From contig CAMCBZ010000003.1 in NCBI GenBank assembly GCA_945873145.1, positions 62,001 through 126,000 of the forward strand: DNA of 64,000 bases, written 5' to 3'. The translations under genes were made by a program, and so were the position numbers. Under the pieces are notes generated by a model, which worked only from the letters and a program-made list of their open reading frames with translations, ran no database searches and was not told where the DNA came from. This document shows positions 27,979 to 35,330 of this stretch, piece by piece (position 1 is the first letter of the stretch; each line of letters opens with the position of its first letter). The stretch comes from an uncultured Prevotella sp. Its GTDB lineage: Bacteria > Bacteroidota > Bacteroidia > Bacteroidales > Bacteroidaceae.

Positions 27979-28749
27979 TCAGTCACCGAACCAGTTCTTG
28001 ACTTTCTGAAACACGCTACGCCATATCGAAGGATCCTCTTTCTTCGTGCCTGCTTGCGGGCGCGAAGAAGGCTTTTTTTGATTGTTGGGTATTCCAGGAT
28101 GATGCGCGGCCATCATCTGCTGTCTTTCTTTCGCTTGTTGGCTGGCAGCCAGTTTCTGCTCTTCCTCCTTTTTCTCTTCTTTGGCAATCTTTGCCTCTTT
28201 TATTTCCGCCAGTCGTTTGGCAACCTGTTGCTTTCTTTCTGCCAAATGTTTGTCCTCCATTTCGTGCTCCTCGTCGGCTTTCTTGTTCCATTCCTTGATG
28301 AAACTGTAACGCGCCTTAGAGAAGTCAAATTCAAAGTCCGGCATACCCGTCTCCACGTCATCCATGCGGTAGGGTGGGTTATTGCCCGACACGCGCTGCA
28401 CTTCCACCATGGCAAGTCCTTGTGCGAGCATACCTAATTGTGCTGCCGCGCCATAGCTCAGGTCGATGATGCAGCCGCGGCGATAGGGGCCGCGGTCAGT
28501 GACCTTGACGATGATGCTTTTCTGATTTCTGAGATTGGTGACCTTGAGCAGAGTGCCGAAGGGTAGGGTGCGGTGGGCGCAAGTCAGGCTGTCGTGATGC
28601 AGTCGTCCGCCGTCAGCCGTCCTTGCTCCCGTAGCCTTACGGGAGTAGTACGTGGCCTTGCCTTTCTGCGAACGGTGTTGCGCCGGAATAGGAAGAGTGA
28701 GCAGCAGCAAGGCCAGAAGGAGGATTTGTTGCTGATACTGTTGCTTCAT
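27979..28749 (-). CDS. rlpA: RlpA-like double-psi beta-barrel protein (septal ring lytic transglycosylase family)
   Basis: 256 residues from ATG 28749 (MKQQYQQQILLLALLLLTLP): signal peptide ending near PAQ. Residues about 26-115 are the RlpA double-psi barrel: GKATYYSRKATGARTADGGR, THRTLPFG-type (CAHRTLPFGTLLKVTNLRNQ) and VKVTDRGPYRRGCIIDLSYG. In Pseudomonas RlpA cleaves peptidoglycan strands lacking stem peptides. The C-terminal half is a charged Lys/Glu helix (KKADEEHEMEDKHLAERKQQ) instead of the SPOR domain that targets RlpA to septa. A TATCTTTG on the minus strand (28762-28755) ends only six bases before the ATG, so the mRNA may be leaderless. Confidence 0.85.
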   Translation of the reverse strand: MKQQYQQQILLLALLLLTLPIPAQHRSQKGKATYYSRKATGARTADGGRLHHDSLTCAHRTLPFGTLLKVTNLRNQKSIIVKVTDRGPYRRGCIIDLSYGAAAQLGMLAQGLAMVEVQRVSGNNPPYRMDDVETGMPDFEFDFSKARYSFIKEWNKKADEEHEMEDKHLAERKQQVAKRLAEIKEAKIAKEEKKEEEQKLAASQQAKERQQMMAAHHPGIPNNQKKPSSRPQAGTKKEDPSIWRSVFQKVKNWFGD

Positions 28750-28914
28750 ATTGGCAAAGATAATTAAAAATTCCCAATTATCAGTCATTTAGAGCAAGAA
28801 ATTGATCTTGGGGGCTCTCCTTCCTTTCTCTCATTCTGTCTACTTTGTTGTATCGGCTGTTCATCTTGCATGTTTTTTCAGGGTTACATGCAAGCAAGAG
28901 TCCATATGAATTAA

Positions 28915-28960
28915 CAAAAAAAAGAATGCCAGCACTTCATGGTGAGGTACTGGCATTCTT
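28915..28960 (-). terminator. Intrinsic terminator after the Rpn-family gene
   Basis: Read on the minus strand, AGAATGCCAG (28959-28950) pairs with CTGGCATTCT (28932-28923), followed by a run of T (28923-28916). Confidence 0.88.
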
Positions 28961-28966
28961 AATGTC

Positions 28967-29887
28967 TTACAGGCTGTCAATCTCTTTATTTGTGAGTCCT
29001 GTCGCTTGGGCTATCGTCTTAGAGTCGATTCCCATCGCTTTCAGTTTCGCGGCTACAGACCTTTTTCCCTCCTGTCGTCCTTCCTGTCGCCCTTCTGCTC
29101 TTCCTTCTGCTCTTCCTTCTGCTCTTCCTTCTGCTTTTCCTTCTGCTCGCCCTTCCATCTTGGCAGTGTCTAGCACGTCGTTTTGCACCATGATGTTGTC
29201 TATGTGACGGTCATAGGCTCTGCGTTCTGCCTTGTCCATCTTCAGATATTGAAGTTTCTGCCGAGCCTCTTGTAGCCCAGGTGCTGTTGTGTCAGCCTTG
29301 ATGTGGCCGCTCTTGAGGTAGTCCATCCACTCCTCAAGTGGTGTCTTGGCTACCTTATTGAATTCGTTGACGCGGATAATGAAGTATTCGGGGAAGATTT
29401 CCTCTGGAGTTTTAATCTTAATAAGCCCCTTGTCGCGTGTGTTGATCTTCAGTGTATCTTTGGTGTGTACACCAACCAGGGAAGTCTGTCCATGGTACAG
29501 ATAGTCTGCTCCCTGTCCTAGATCGAAATACAAGATGCTGATGGAATACACTTTTTTCACCTTGTCATATTTGTCACCCAAAGAAATGTGCTCAGTGATG
29601 GTCTTGGCGACCCCATAGAGGACACGCTCTAAATAATACAATTCACGAGCTTGCTGTATCTCAACGAGGATGATTTCTCCCTTGCTGTCTCTCGCTTTAA
29701 TATCCACTCGGTTGAATTTGTCGTCGGGCTCTTCTTGGTTGCTTTCGCTTTCCAGAATCTCGACGATGTGAACGGGCTCGTTGAGAAGAACGGTAATCAG
29801 TCCCTCGAACACGCCAAAGTTGGCCTTGTCACGCAGCATACGCTTGGCAGCCCAGTCAAAACGGATGTATTTGTTGTCGTCTTCCAT
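28967..29887 (-). CDS. Rpn-family recombination-promoting nuclease / PD-(D/E)XK transposase-like protein
   Basis: 306 residues from ATG 29887 (MEDDNKYIRFDWAAKRMLRD). The N-terminal two thirds match the PDDEXK_2 family: FDWAAKRMLRDKANF, then VDIKARDSKGEIILVEIQQA with the D...ExQ-type active site. Family members of E. coli (RpnA) are Ca-stimulated endonucleases that promote RecA-independent recombination. The C-terminal part has seven tandem tetrapeptides of the type AEGR/AEGK/QEGR from 12-bp DNA repeats, then a short helical end (AKLKAMGIDSKTIAQATGLT). Multi-copy in many Bacteroidota. A minus-strand TAAGTTTG (29912-29905) is the likely -7 element. Confidence 0.85.
   Translation of the reverse strand: MEDDNKYIRFDWAAKRMLRDKANFGVFEGLITVLLNEPVHIVEILESESNQEEPDDKFNRVDIKARDSKGEIILVEIQQARELYYLERVLYGVAKTITEHISLGDKYDKVKKVYSISILYFDLGQGADYLYHGQTSLVGVHTKDTLKINTRDKGLIKIKTPEEIFPEYFIIRVNEFNKVAKTPLEEWMDYLKSGHIKADTTAPGLQEARQKLQYLKMDKAERRAYDRHIDNIMVQNDVLDTAKMEGRAEGKAEGRAEGRAEGRAEGRQEGRQEGKRSVAAKLKAMGIDSKTIAQATGLTNKEIDSL
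29068..29151 (-). repeat. 12-bp minisatellite inside the Rpn-family gene
   Basis: Seven 12-bp units (CTTCTGCTCTTC type on the plus strand), of which three are identical (29092-29127). They encode (A/Q)EG(R/K) repeats. Multiples of three keep the frame, so copy number can vary without disrupting the gene. Confidence 0.88.
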
Positions 29888-29994
29888 ATCGTTGCCTTTT
29901 TGTGCAAACTTACGAAAAAAAAACGAGAATAGGAATGAAAGCAACTTGTTTTTTCATCTTTGCACATCGATATTTATGAAGAAAGGGATTGATA

Positions 29995-30031
29995 GAAAAA
30001 GCCTGTTATGTACCCTTGATACATAGCAGGC
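29995..30031 (-). terminator. Intrinsic terminator after gdhA
   Basis: On the minus strand GCCTG...TGTA pairs with TACA...CAGGC (30031-30001, two mismatches) and is followed by TTTTT (30000-29996). Confidence 0.75.
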
Positions 30032-30074
30032 CTGGTAAGTCCGTTTATTTATGTGATGCTTTGTTCAAGTATCC

Positions 30075-31412
30075 TTATACGATGCCCTGAGCCATCATGG
30101 CATTGGCGACCTTCATAAAGCCAGCCACGTTGGCACCGCGTACATAGTCGATGTATCCGTCGGGCATGGTACCGTACTTGACGCACTGCTCATGGATAGA
30201 GTGCATGATATAGTGGAGCTTGTCATCGACCTCCTGTGCACTCCAGTGCAAGCGCATGGAGTTCTGGGTCATCTCCAGTCCGGAGGTAGCTACGCCGCCG
30301 GCGTTGACAGCCTTGCCTGGAGCGAAGAGCTGGTGAGCTTTGACAAACTTCTCCACGGCCTCGGCAGTGCAACCCATGTTGCTCACCTCGGCGACACAAA
30401 CCGGATGGTTGGCCAGGATACGGTCAGCATCGTTGCCGTCGAGCTCGTTCTGTGTAGCGCAGGTGAGATAGATGTCGGCCTTTTGCTCCCAAGGTTTCTT
30501 GCCGGCGAAGAACTGTGCGCTCTTGAACTGCTCAGCGTATGGCTCGCAGATGTCCTCGCCGCTGGCGCGCAGCTCCAGCATGTAGTCGTTCTTCTCGCCG
30601 CAGATGCCTTCGGGATCATAGATATATCCGTCGGGTCCGCTGATGGTGATCACCTTGGCGCCGAGCTGTGTAGCCTTCTTCACGGCACCCCAGGCCACGT
30701 TGCCGAAGCCCGAGACGGCGACCGTCTTGCCCTTGATGTCGATGTCGTGAGTCTGGAGCATCTGGTTGACGAAGTAGAGTGCGCCGAAGCCAGTGGCCTC
30801 CGGGCGCAGAATGCTGCCTCCCCATTCCATGCCCTTGCCGGTGAGCACGCCTTGGAACTGATGAGTGAGCTTCTTGTATTCGCCGAAGAGATAGCCGATC
30901 TCGCGACCGCCCACGCCGATGTCGCCGGCCGGAACGTCCTCGTCGGGACCGATATAGTGGTAGAGTTCCTGCACGAAGCTTTGGCAGAAGCGCATCACCT
31001 CAGCGTCGGAGCGGCCGCGGATTGAGAAGTCGGCACCGCCCTTGGCACCGCCCATAGGCAGCGTGGTGAGCGCGTTTTTGAAGGTCTGCTCAAAGCCGAG
31101 GAACTTCATGATGCTTAATGTCACGGAAGGATGGAAACGCAGTCCGCCCTTATAAGGACCAATGGCGCTGTTGAACTGCACACGGTAGCCCGTATTGACG
31201 TGCACCTCGCCCTGATCGTCGGTCCAAGGCACGCGGAACATGATCACGCGCTCCGGCTCAACGAGGCGCTCGATAATCTTGGCCTTCTCAAACTCAGGAT
31301 GCTGATTGTAGACATCATGAATAGAGATCAGCACTTCTTTCACAGCCTGCAGAAACTCCGGTTCAGCGGAATGCTTCCACATGAGTCCTTTCAATACTTG
31401 TTCAACTTCCAT
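30075..31412 (-). CDS. gdhA: Glutamate dehydrogenase (NADP-type)
   Basis: 445 residues from ATG 31412 (MEVEQVLKGLMWKHSAEPEF). Converts 2-oxoglutarate and ammonium to glutamate, central for nitrogen assimilation in ammonium-rich gut. Length and motifs match the hexameric NADP-dependent enzymes: GPYKGGLRFHPSV, LPMGGAKGGADF with the catalytic Lys, and GKTVAVSGFGNVAWGAVKKA for the coenzyme. NADP preference is inferred from family. It has its own promoter (31524-31494) and terminator, so it is monocistronic. Confidence 0.95.
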   Translation of the reverse strand: MEVEQVLKGLMWKHSAEPEFLQAVKEVLISIHDVYNQHPEFEKAKIIERLVEPERVIMFRVPWTDDQGEVHVNTGYRVQFNSAIGPYKGGLRFHPSVTLSIMKFLGFEQTFKNALTTLPMGGAKGGADFSIRGRSDAEVMRFCQSFVQELYHYIGPDEDVPAGDIGVGGREIGYLFGEYKKLTHQFQGVLTGKGMEWGGSILRPEATGFGALYFVNQMLQTHDIDIKGKTVAVSGFGNVAWGAVKKATQLGAKVITISGPDGYIYDPEGICGEKNDYMLELRASGEDICEPYAEQFKSAQFFAGKKPWEQKADIYLTCATQNELDGNDADRILANHPVCVAEVSNMGCTAEAVEKFVKAHQLFAPGKAVNAGGVATSGLEMTQNSMRLHWSAQEVDDKLHYIMHSIHEQCVKYGTMPDGYIDYVRGANVAGFMKVANAMMAQGIV

Positions 31413-31493
31413 AGTAGTAAACTTGTTTTTAGTCTTAAAGGTTAATCGGGTTGGATACTCCCGGTGTTGTTTCATTGTGTCATTCTGACGGTG

Positions 31494-31524
31494 CAAATAT
31501 AGGATTTATTTTGTAAACGGCAAA
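31494..31524 (-). promoter_or_regulatory. Promoter of gdhA
   Basis: On the minus strand TTTG (31524-31521), 19 bp, then TATATTTG (31501-31494); leader of about 75 nt. Confidence 0.75.
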
Positions 31525-31623
31525 GGAAAACAGGGATAATTTTGCTTAAAAAGTATCGTTTTGCTTAGTTGCTTGGAGCGTGTGCGCAAACGTCAGTTGT
31601 CATGTTCTTGGTAATAGAAGCTT

Positions 31624-32886
31624 TCATCGGTGTAGCTCTCCTTTCATGTCTTTGTCCGTCATGGCTGCTACGCAGGAGTCTGACCATACATTCTCGGCAG
31701 TCTCCACCATGTCGATGATGGTATAGATAGGCAGGATGATGCCCATGATGCCGACGGGAGCACCCTGGCCGGTCATCAGCGAGAGGGTGAGGAAATAGCA
31801 GCCCATGGGCACACCGGCATTGCCGATGGCGGAGATCACGGCGATGACGAGCCACAGCAGCATCATCGGAAGGGTGAAGTGAGTGCCGCCGTTCTGCATG
31901 ACAAAGAGCGAGGTGACAAGGATAAACGCCGCACAGCCGTTCATGTTGATGGTGGTGCAGATGGGCAATACGAAGCGCGAGACCTTTGGCGCAACGCCGG
32001 CACGCTTCTCCGCTGTGTCCATGGTCACGGGCAGTGTGGCAGCCGAACTCTTCGTGAAGAACGCCATGAGCACGGCGGGCAGCATACGGCCTAAATGGCG
32101 CACGGGATTGATGCCGCGGGCCAATAGGAAGAGAGGTAGTACAACGAAGAACTGCAACACGTTGCCGCCAAGGATGACAGCGATATAACGGCCCAGAGAG
32201 TCGGCGACAACACCGGCCGACACTTGTGCGCTGAGCTGTGCGGCAAAGGCGAGGATGCCCAGCGGCAGAGCCCAGATAAGTGCGCGGATGAGCATGAAGA
32301 GGATGTCCTGCAAACCAAGCAGCAGGTTCATCACCGTGTCGCGGCGTGGGCTCACCGGCATCTTGGCCAGGGCGATGCCTACAGCGGCGGCTACAAGGAG
32401 CAGTGAGAGCACGTTGGCTTCAAGGAAAGGCTGTACGAGATTGTTGGGAACCACAGCGAGAATATGGTCGTAGTAGGTTTCTCCGCCCAATGTCTTCGGG
32501 ATGGCTCCTTGTCCTCCTGCCACCATCTGCGCAGGCAGGTTACCTGGTCGGATGAGCAGGTAGAGGATGAGACCTACGGCAGCGGCGGCAAAGGTGGTGA
32601 GCAGTGTATAGGTCACGGCGTGGCGGAAGATGCGTCCCGTATCTTTCTGTGTGCCGATGGAGGCCAGTGTGGTGGTGATTGCCAGCACGATGGTGGGCAC
32701 GGCGAGGAACTGGAACAGGCGGGTGTAGACAGTAGCGACGAACGTCATCAAGGCGTCTAATCCGTGCAGGCCCAGTGTGCCGAGCACAGCGCCCACGGCG
32801 AGGGCTCCTATCCACAGCACGAGCTGTCGTCGGTTCTTTACGATGTTCTGAGTGGCTGGTGCGTTATCTTGATTTACTTTATTCAT
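31624..32886 (-). CDS. Dicarboxylate/amino acid:cation symporter (DAACS family)
   Basis: 420 residues from ATG 32886 (MNKVNQDNAPATQNIVKNRR), with eight predicted membrane helices and two re-entrant loops. Takes up glutamate, aspartate, serine/threonine or C4-dicarboxylates with Na+ or H+. The Ser-rich HP1 motif (AFFTKSSAATLPVTMDTAEK), the TM7 NMNG motif (ICTTINMNGCAAFILV) and HP2 (GNAGVPMGCYFLTLSLM) are visible. HP1 and HP2 resemble the SstT/serine-threonine branch as much as GltP, so substrate is open. Lies behind gdhA with a 210-bp gap. Confidence 0.88.
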   Translation of the reverse strand: MNKVNQDNAPATQNIVKNRRQLVLWIGALAVGAVLGTLGLHGLDALMTFVATVYTRLFQFLAVPTIVLAITTTLASIGTQKDTGRIFRHAVTYTLLTTFAAAAVGLILYLLIRPGNLPAQMVAGGQGAIPKTLGGETYYDHILAVVPNNLVQPFLEANVLSLLLVAAAVGIALAKMPVSPRRDTVMNLLLGLQDILFMLIRALIWALPLGILAFAAQLSAQVSAGVVADSLGRYIAVILGGNVLQFFVVLPLFLLARGINPVRHLGRMLPAVLMAFFTKSSAATLPVTMDTAEKRAGVAPKVSRFVLPICTTINMNGCAAFILVTSLFVMQNGGTHFTLPMMLLWLVIAVISAIGNAGVPMGCYFLTLSLMTGQGAPVGIMGIILPIYTIIDMVETAENVWSDSCVAAMTDKDMKGELHR

Positions 32887-32956
32887 AGAGAAATCCCTTT
32901 TTGCTATGCTAACGCAGAGGGATAGGAAATATTTTATAAACAAAACCTTAATTATG

Positions 32957-32987
32957 TTGCTTGGTAACTGATATTTCCTTATCTTTG
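32957..32987 (+). promoter_or_regulatory. Promoter of the small membrane protein gene
   Basis: TATCTTTG (32980-32987), 19 bp after TTGC (32957-32960). It points toward 33034. Confidence 0.55.
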
Positions 32988-33033
32988 CAATATGAATAAC
33001 AAAAGGAAAACGTAGAATGAAAAGTAGAATATT

Positions 33034-33150
33034 ATGGTAGGGACTGATTTATTTTTGCTTGCCGTGTTGGCGATGATAGGAGCTTGGACACTATACTTCC
33101 ACATTCAGGACAAGAAGGAAGAGAAAAGAAAGCAGAGAGAAGCGAAGTGA
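33034..33150 (+). CDS. Small single-span membrane protein (38 residues)
   Basis: ATG 33034 to TGA 33150: MVGTDLFLLAVLAMIGAWTL, then YFHIQDKKEEKRKQREAK. One hydrophobic helix (about residues 5-24) is followed by a strongly charged tail, the shape of small regulatory or stabilising membrane peptides. A promoter of the phylum's type lies 47 bp upstream. Two still shorter frames precede it: 32992-33015 (MNNKRKT) and 33017-33040 (MKSRILW), whose stop overlaps this start, so translation may be coupled. No known family recognised. Confidence 0.5.
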   Translation: MVGTDLFLLAVLAMIGAWTLYFHIQDKKEEKRKQREAK

Positions 33151-33284
33151 GTTCATTCTTGACTGCATGACTCTCCTGCGAGAGTTACATGAGACTTTGT
33201 CTTTGTATCAATAAGCATTAGGGGAGAAGTTTGTTTAGTAGTTGTTCTTGTAGCAATTTGTATCCAGAACAATATTTCTTTGGC

Positions 33285-33515
33285 TCATGGTTTTTCGTAA
33301 TGAGTTCGTAGATTTTCTTTGCTCATCTGCTGAAGTTTCTCCTCGCTCCATTCGCCGGAATCCCATAATTTGTCCAATTCCTGTTGTAGGCGATTGTTGA
33401 CGAAATCGATCAGAACTTTGCGCAAGGCCTTGACGTCTTCGTCGGATTTGAGCAAGGACACAACGTTTAGTACGTCGCGCTGAGCTTGATTGAATTTTAT
33501 AACTTGTTGCGGCAT
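33285..33515 (-). CDS. Small conserved hypothetical protein (antitoxin-like)
   Basis: 76 residues from ATG 33515 (MPQQVIKFNQAQRDVLNVVS). The N-terminal part is helical and Gln/Asn-rich, followed by KALRKVLIDFVNNRLQQELD and LWDSGEWSEEKLQQMSKENL, ending in RTHYEKP. Bacteroidota genomes carry many such proteins with the FNQAQ...LWDxGxW...H(M/Y)RTPY layout, often next to a toxin such as a PIN or RelE-like protein. No partner is seen here. Minus-strand TATCTTTG at 33553-33546 is a likely promoter element. Function unknown. Confidence 0.65.
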   Translation of the reverse strand: MPQQVIKFNQAQRDVLNVVSLLKSDEDVKALRKVLIDFVNNRLQQELDKLWDSGEWSEEKLQQMSKENLRTHYEKP

Positions 33516-33658
33516 AAGCGTTCTCCTTATATTATATAGTTGTTGCAAAGATAAGAAATATTTTTCAATGCATCACATTCTTGTTCATCTTTTTTTCATC
33601 ACAACAATTCATTCTTGTTCGCCCATCTTTTCAAATGCTTGATATGAAATGGAGATCT

Positions 33659-34648
33659 TTATCTGAATGGCGTTCTTTGCCACAGCAGTGCCATGCGGTG
33701 CACGAGGAAGTGCCTGACATCGGTTCTTGCGCAGATCAGCAGGTAAGCGGCGCCGGTCGAGGCAAAGACGGGAAAAAGCAGCACGTTGCCGGGTATGACA
33801 AAAGGCAGCAGGCTGATGGCGGCGATGGGTGGCATGATAATATGCAGGCGGCTCATGACAAAGAGTGACAGCAGTAGTGTCAGCGGTAAGACAATGAAGA
33901 GCGGCAGACCCGCATAGTCGGACAGAACTATGCGACCAAAAACGCCACAGCATGCTGAGAGAATGATGGTGGTGAGCACACGACGGGGATGGCGGTGCAG
34001 GCGGTCACCGGGCTGGCAGAGCGAAACGAAGACGACGAGTAGGGGAGGAGCGATAAGCGTGCTCTTGTGGAGAGATTCAGCCAAGGCCAGCAGCGGCAAC
34101 GCTCCCATCCACATCAGCAGCCAGTGACGTGCGCGGCCGATGGAGAAACTGTGGTGGGAAGAAGGTAGGGGCGCCGAAGGACATCTCCATTTTTCACGGT
34201 TTATGAGGGAAGAGAGCAGTGTGACGACAAGCGACAGCATCAGCACGCTCAAGGGATAGTTCCACGACGTGGTGTGCAGTACGATGGGCAACAGACAAGT
34301 GGCAAGACTGGGAAATAGCGTGGCACGGGTCAATAGCAAAAGCGCACCGGTGAAGAGAAAACCCAGCGAGAGCACAGTGACGGGGTAGGCGCTCAGCCAT
34401 GTGAATAGCAATGTGCCCATGAGAGCCGACAAGGCCAGCAGCCCTGGTATCAGCCAAAGCGACACGTGCCAAGGACGCTGTTTCTTGACGATCAACCCTA
34501 ATGCCAGCGCTGCGGCAGACGGATAGATCACCGCGCGGTCTTGAAGCGACGTGGCGGCGACTCCCATTACCGAGATGACTGCGAGGGCGAGTACATAGCG
34601 GATGATAATCGTTTTCCGGCAATCTGAATATTCATTGCGTGATGCCAT
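33659..34648 (-). CDS. Multi-pass membrane protein with duplicated HPP-like halves
   Basis: 329 residues, about ten hydrophobic segments, no signal peptide beyond the first helix. The protein looks internally duplicated: each half starts with a helix, then a Pro-containing re-entrant-like motif (YPSAAALALGLIVKKQRPW in half 1; APPLLVVFVSLCQPGDRLHR in half 2), and later a second one (LFPSLATCLLPIVLHTTSWN; IMPPIAAISLLPFVIPGNVL). This recalls HPP-family integral membrane proteins, some of which carry nitrite in plants and cyanobacteria. Assignment is tentative. Begins 11 bp after the HU-like remnant and probably shares its promoter. Confidence 0.5.
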   Translation of the reverse strand: MASRNEYSDCRKTIIIRYVLALAVISVMGVAATSLQDRAVIYPSAAALALGLIVKKQRPWHVSLWLIPGLLALSALMGTLLFTWLSAYPVTVLSLGFLFTGALLLLTRATLFPSLATCLLPIVLHTTSWNYPLSVLMLSLVVTLLSSLINREKWRCPSAPLPSSHHSFSIGRARHWLLMWMGALPLLALAESLHKSTLIAPPLLVVFVSLCQPGDRLHRHPRRVLTTIILSACCGVFGRIVLSDYAGLPLFIVLPLTLLLSLFVMSRLHIIMPPIAAISLLPFVIPGNVLLFPVFASTGAAYLLICARTDVRHFLVHRMALLWQRTPFR

Positions 34649-34659
34649 TTTGCTCTTCC

Positions 34660-34944
34660 TTAATTATGCGGGGAGGTACAGCGGATGACGCTCAGTACCC
34701 TCCTTGACGAGTCTGCCTTCCCCCCAGAAACTGCGTTATCCATTACTTGGTTTTGTACTCGCTCAGGCCGAACAGGGTGCACATCGTCTGGCGCGTGATG
34801 TAACGATGCTGGGCAAGGGCTTTGGATCTCTTTCTCCAGTTGCTCGGCAGTCATTGCCGCCTTGCTTCTTAGTTGTATGTAAGCTCTTTCCTGGCCGGTA
34901 CCTTGGGAGTTGGCAATAGTGTGTATCTCGTAATTGATTTCCAT
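34660..34944 (-). pseudogene. Frameshifted remnant of an HU-like DNA-binding protein
   Basis: The nominal frame (94 codons from 34944) begins MEINYEIHTIANSQGTGQER and continues to LEKEIQ like the first half of Bacteroidota HU-like (TIGR01201-type) proteins. After the AAA run near 34822 the plausible continuation moves to the next frame, ALAQHRYITRQTMCTLFGLS, and stops after EYKTK. The third frame then offers WGEGRLVKEGTERHPLYLPA up to a stop at the same end. Three frames each hold a piece, which suggests at least two indels. Promoter at 34999-34970 is intact. Alternatively a short functional protein; similarity search needed. Confidence 0.45.
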
Positions 34945-34969
34945 TTGTATCTTTGACGATTATTTGGCG

Positions 34970-34999
34970 CAAAGATAATCAAACTTGGTGAGAAACAAA
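34970..34999 (-). promoter_or_regulatory. Promoter before the HU-like remnant and membrane protein
   Basis: On the minus strand TTTG (34999-34996), 18 bp, then TATCTTTG (34977-34970). Confidence 0.65.
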
Positions 35000-35048
35000 A
35001 GTGATATGCTTAAAAAAGAGACTTGTTGACGCGAGAAGGCTTCTCTTA

Positions 35049-35140
35049 TTATCCGTGACGGTCGTTTTGGTTATACGTGGCGAATGCCGAGGATATGCAG
35101 AGCGACCGCCACAGATAACCGTAGCGACCGCCACGGATAA
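35049..35140. repeat. 92-bp imperfect inverted repeat with 22-bp internal spacing
   Basis: Left arm 35049-35087 and right arm 35102-35140 match in 29 of 39 positions as inverted repeats, with a 14-bp loop. Each arm contains two copies of one element: TTATCCGTGACGGTCG at 35049 and TTATACGTGGCG at 35071; on the other strand GCGACCGCCACAGATAA at 35102 and GCGACCGCCACGGATAA at 35124. Both pairs are 22 bp apart. It lies between the minus-strand HU-like remnant and hemE. Confidence 0.75.
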
Positions 35141-35171
35141 TCGCGAAATCACGCTGTCTGTATTTTGAAAC

Positions 35172-35330
35172 GTTAACGGTGGTCAGGTCACAGGCTATAA
35201 CCATTGAAGTATCGCAACTTTGTAATCAAAAACGACATAAGAGGAGCAGGAGATATTTATGAGTAAGCATCCAGAAGCATCATGTGATGCCAAAGCCGCA
35301 TGGCGGTTTGTCACCAATGGGCCTGTTTGA
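35172..35330 (+). other. Decayed paralogue of a promoter/leader, with a 23-codon open frame
   Basis: GTTAAC (35172), then AACTTTG exactly 44 bp later (35216), then TAAGAG, reproduce the layout before the gene at 43629 (GTTAAC 43548, AACTTTG 43592, TAAGAG). The -7 element here reads CAACTTTG instead of TAACTTTG. ATG 35259 opens 23 codons (MSKHPEASCDAKAAWRFVTN...) that end at 35330, inside the 3' end of hemE on the other strand. It looks like a promoter copy without its gene. Confidence 0.5.

Noticed and set aside
35049..35140. Bidirectional terminator
   Set aside because: Arms are long and imperfect and there is no T-run on either side.
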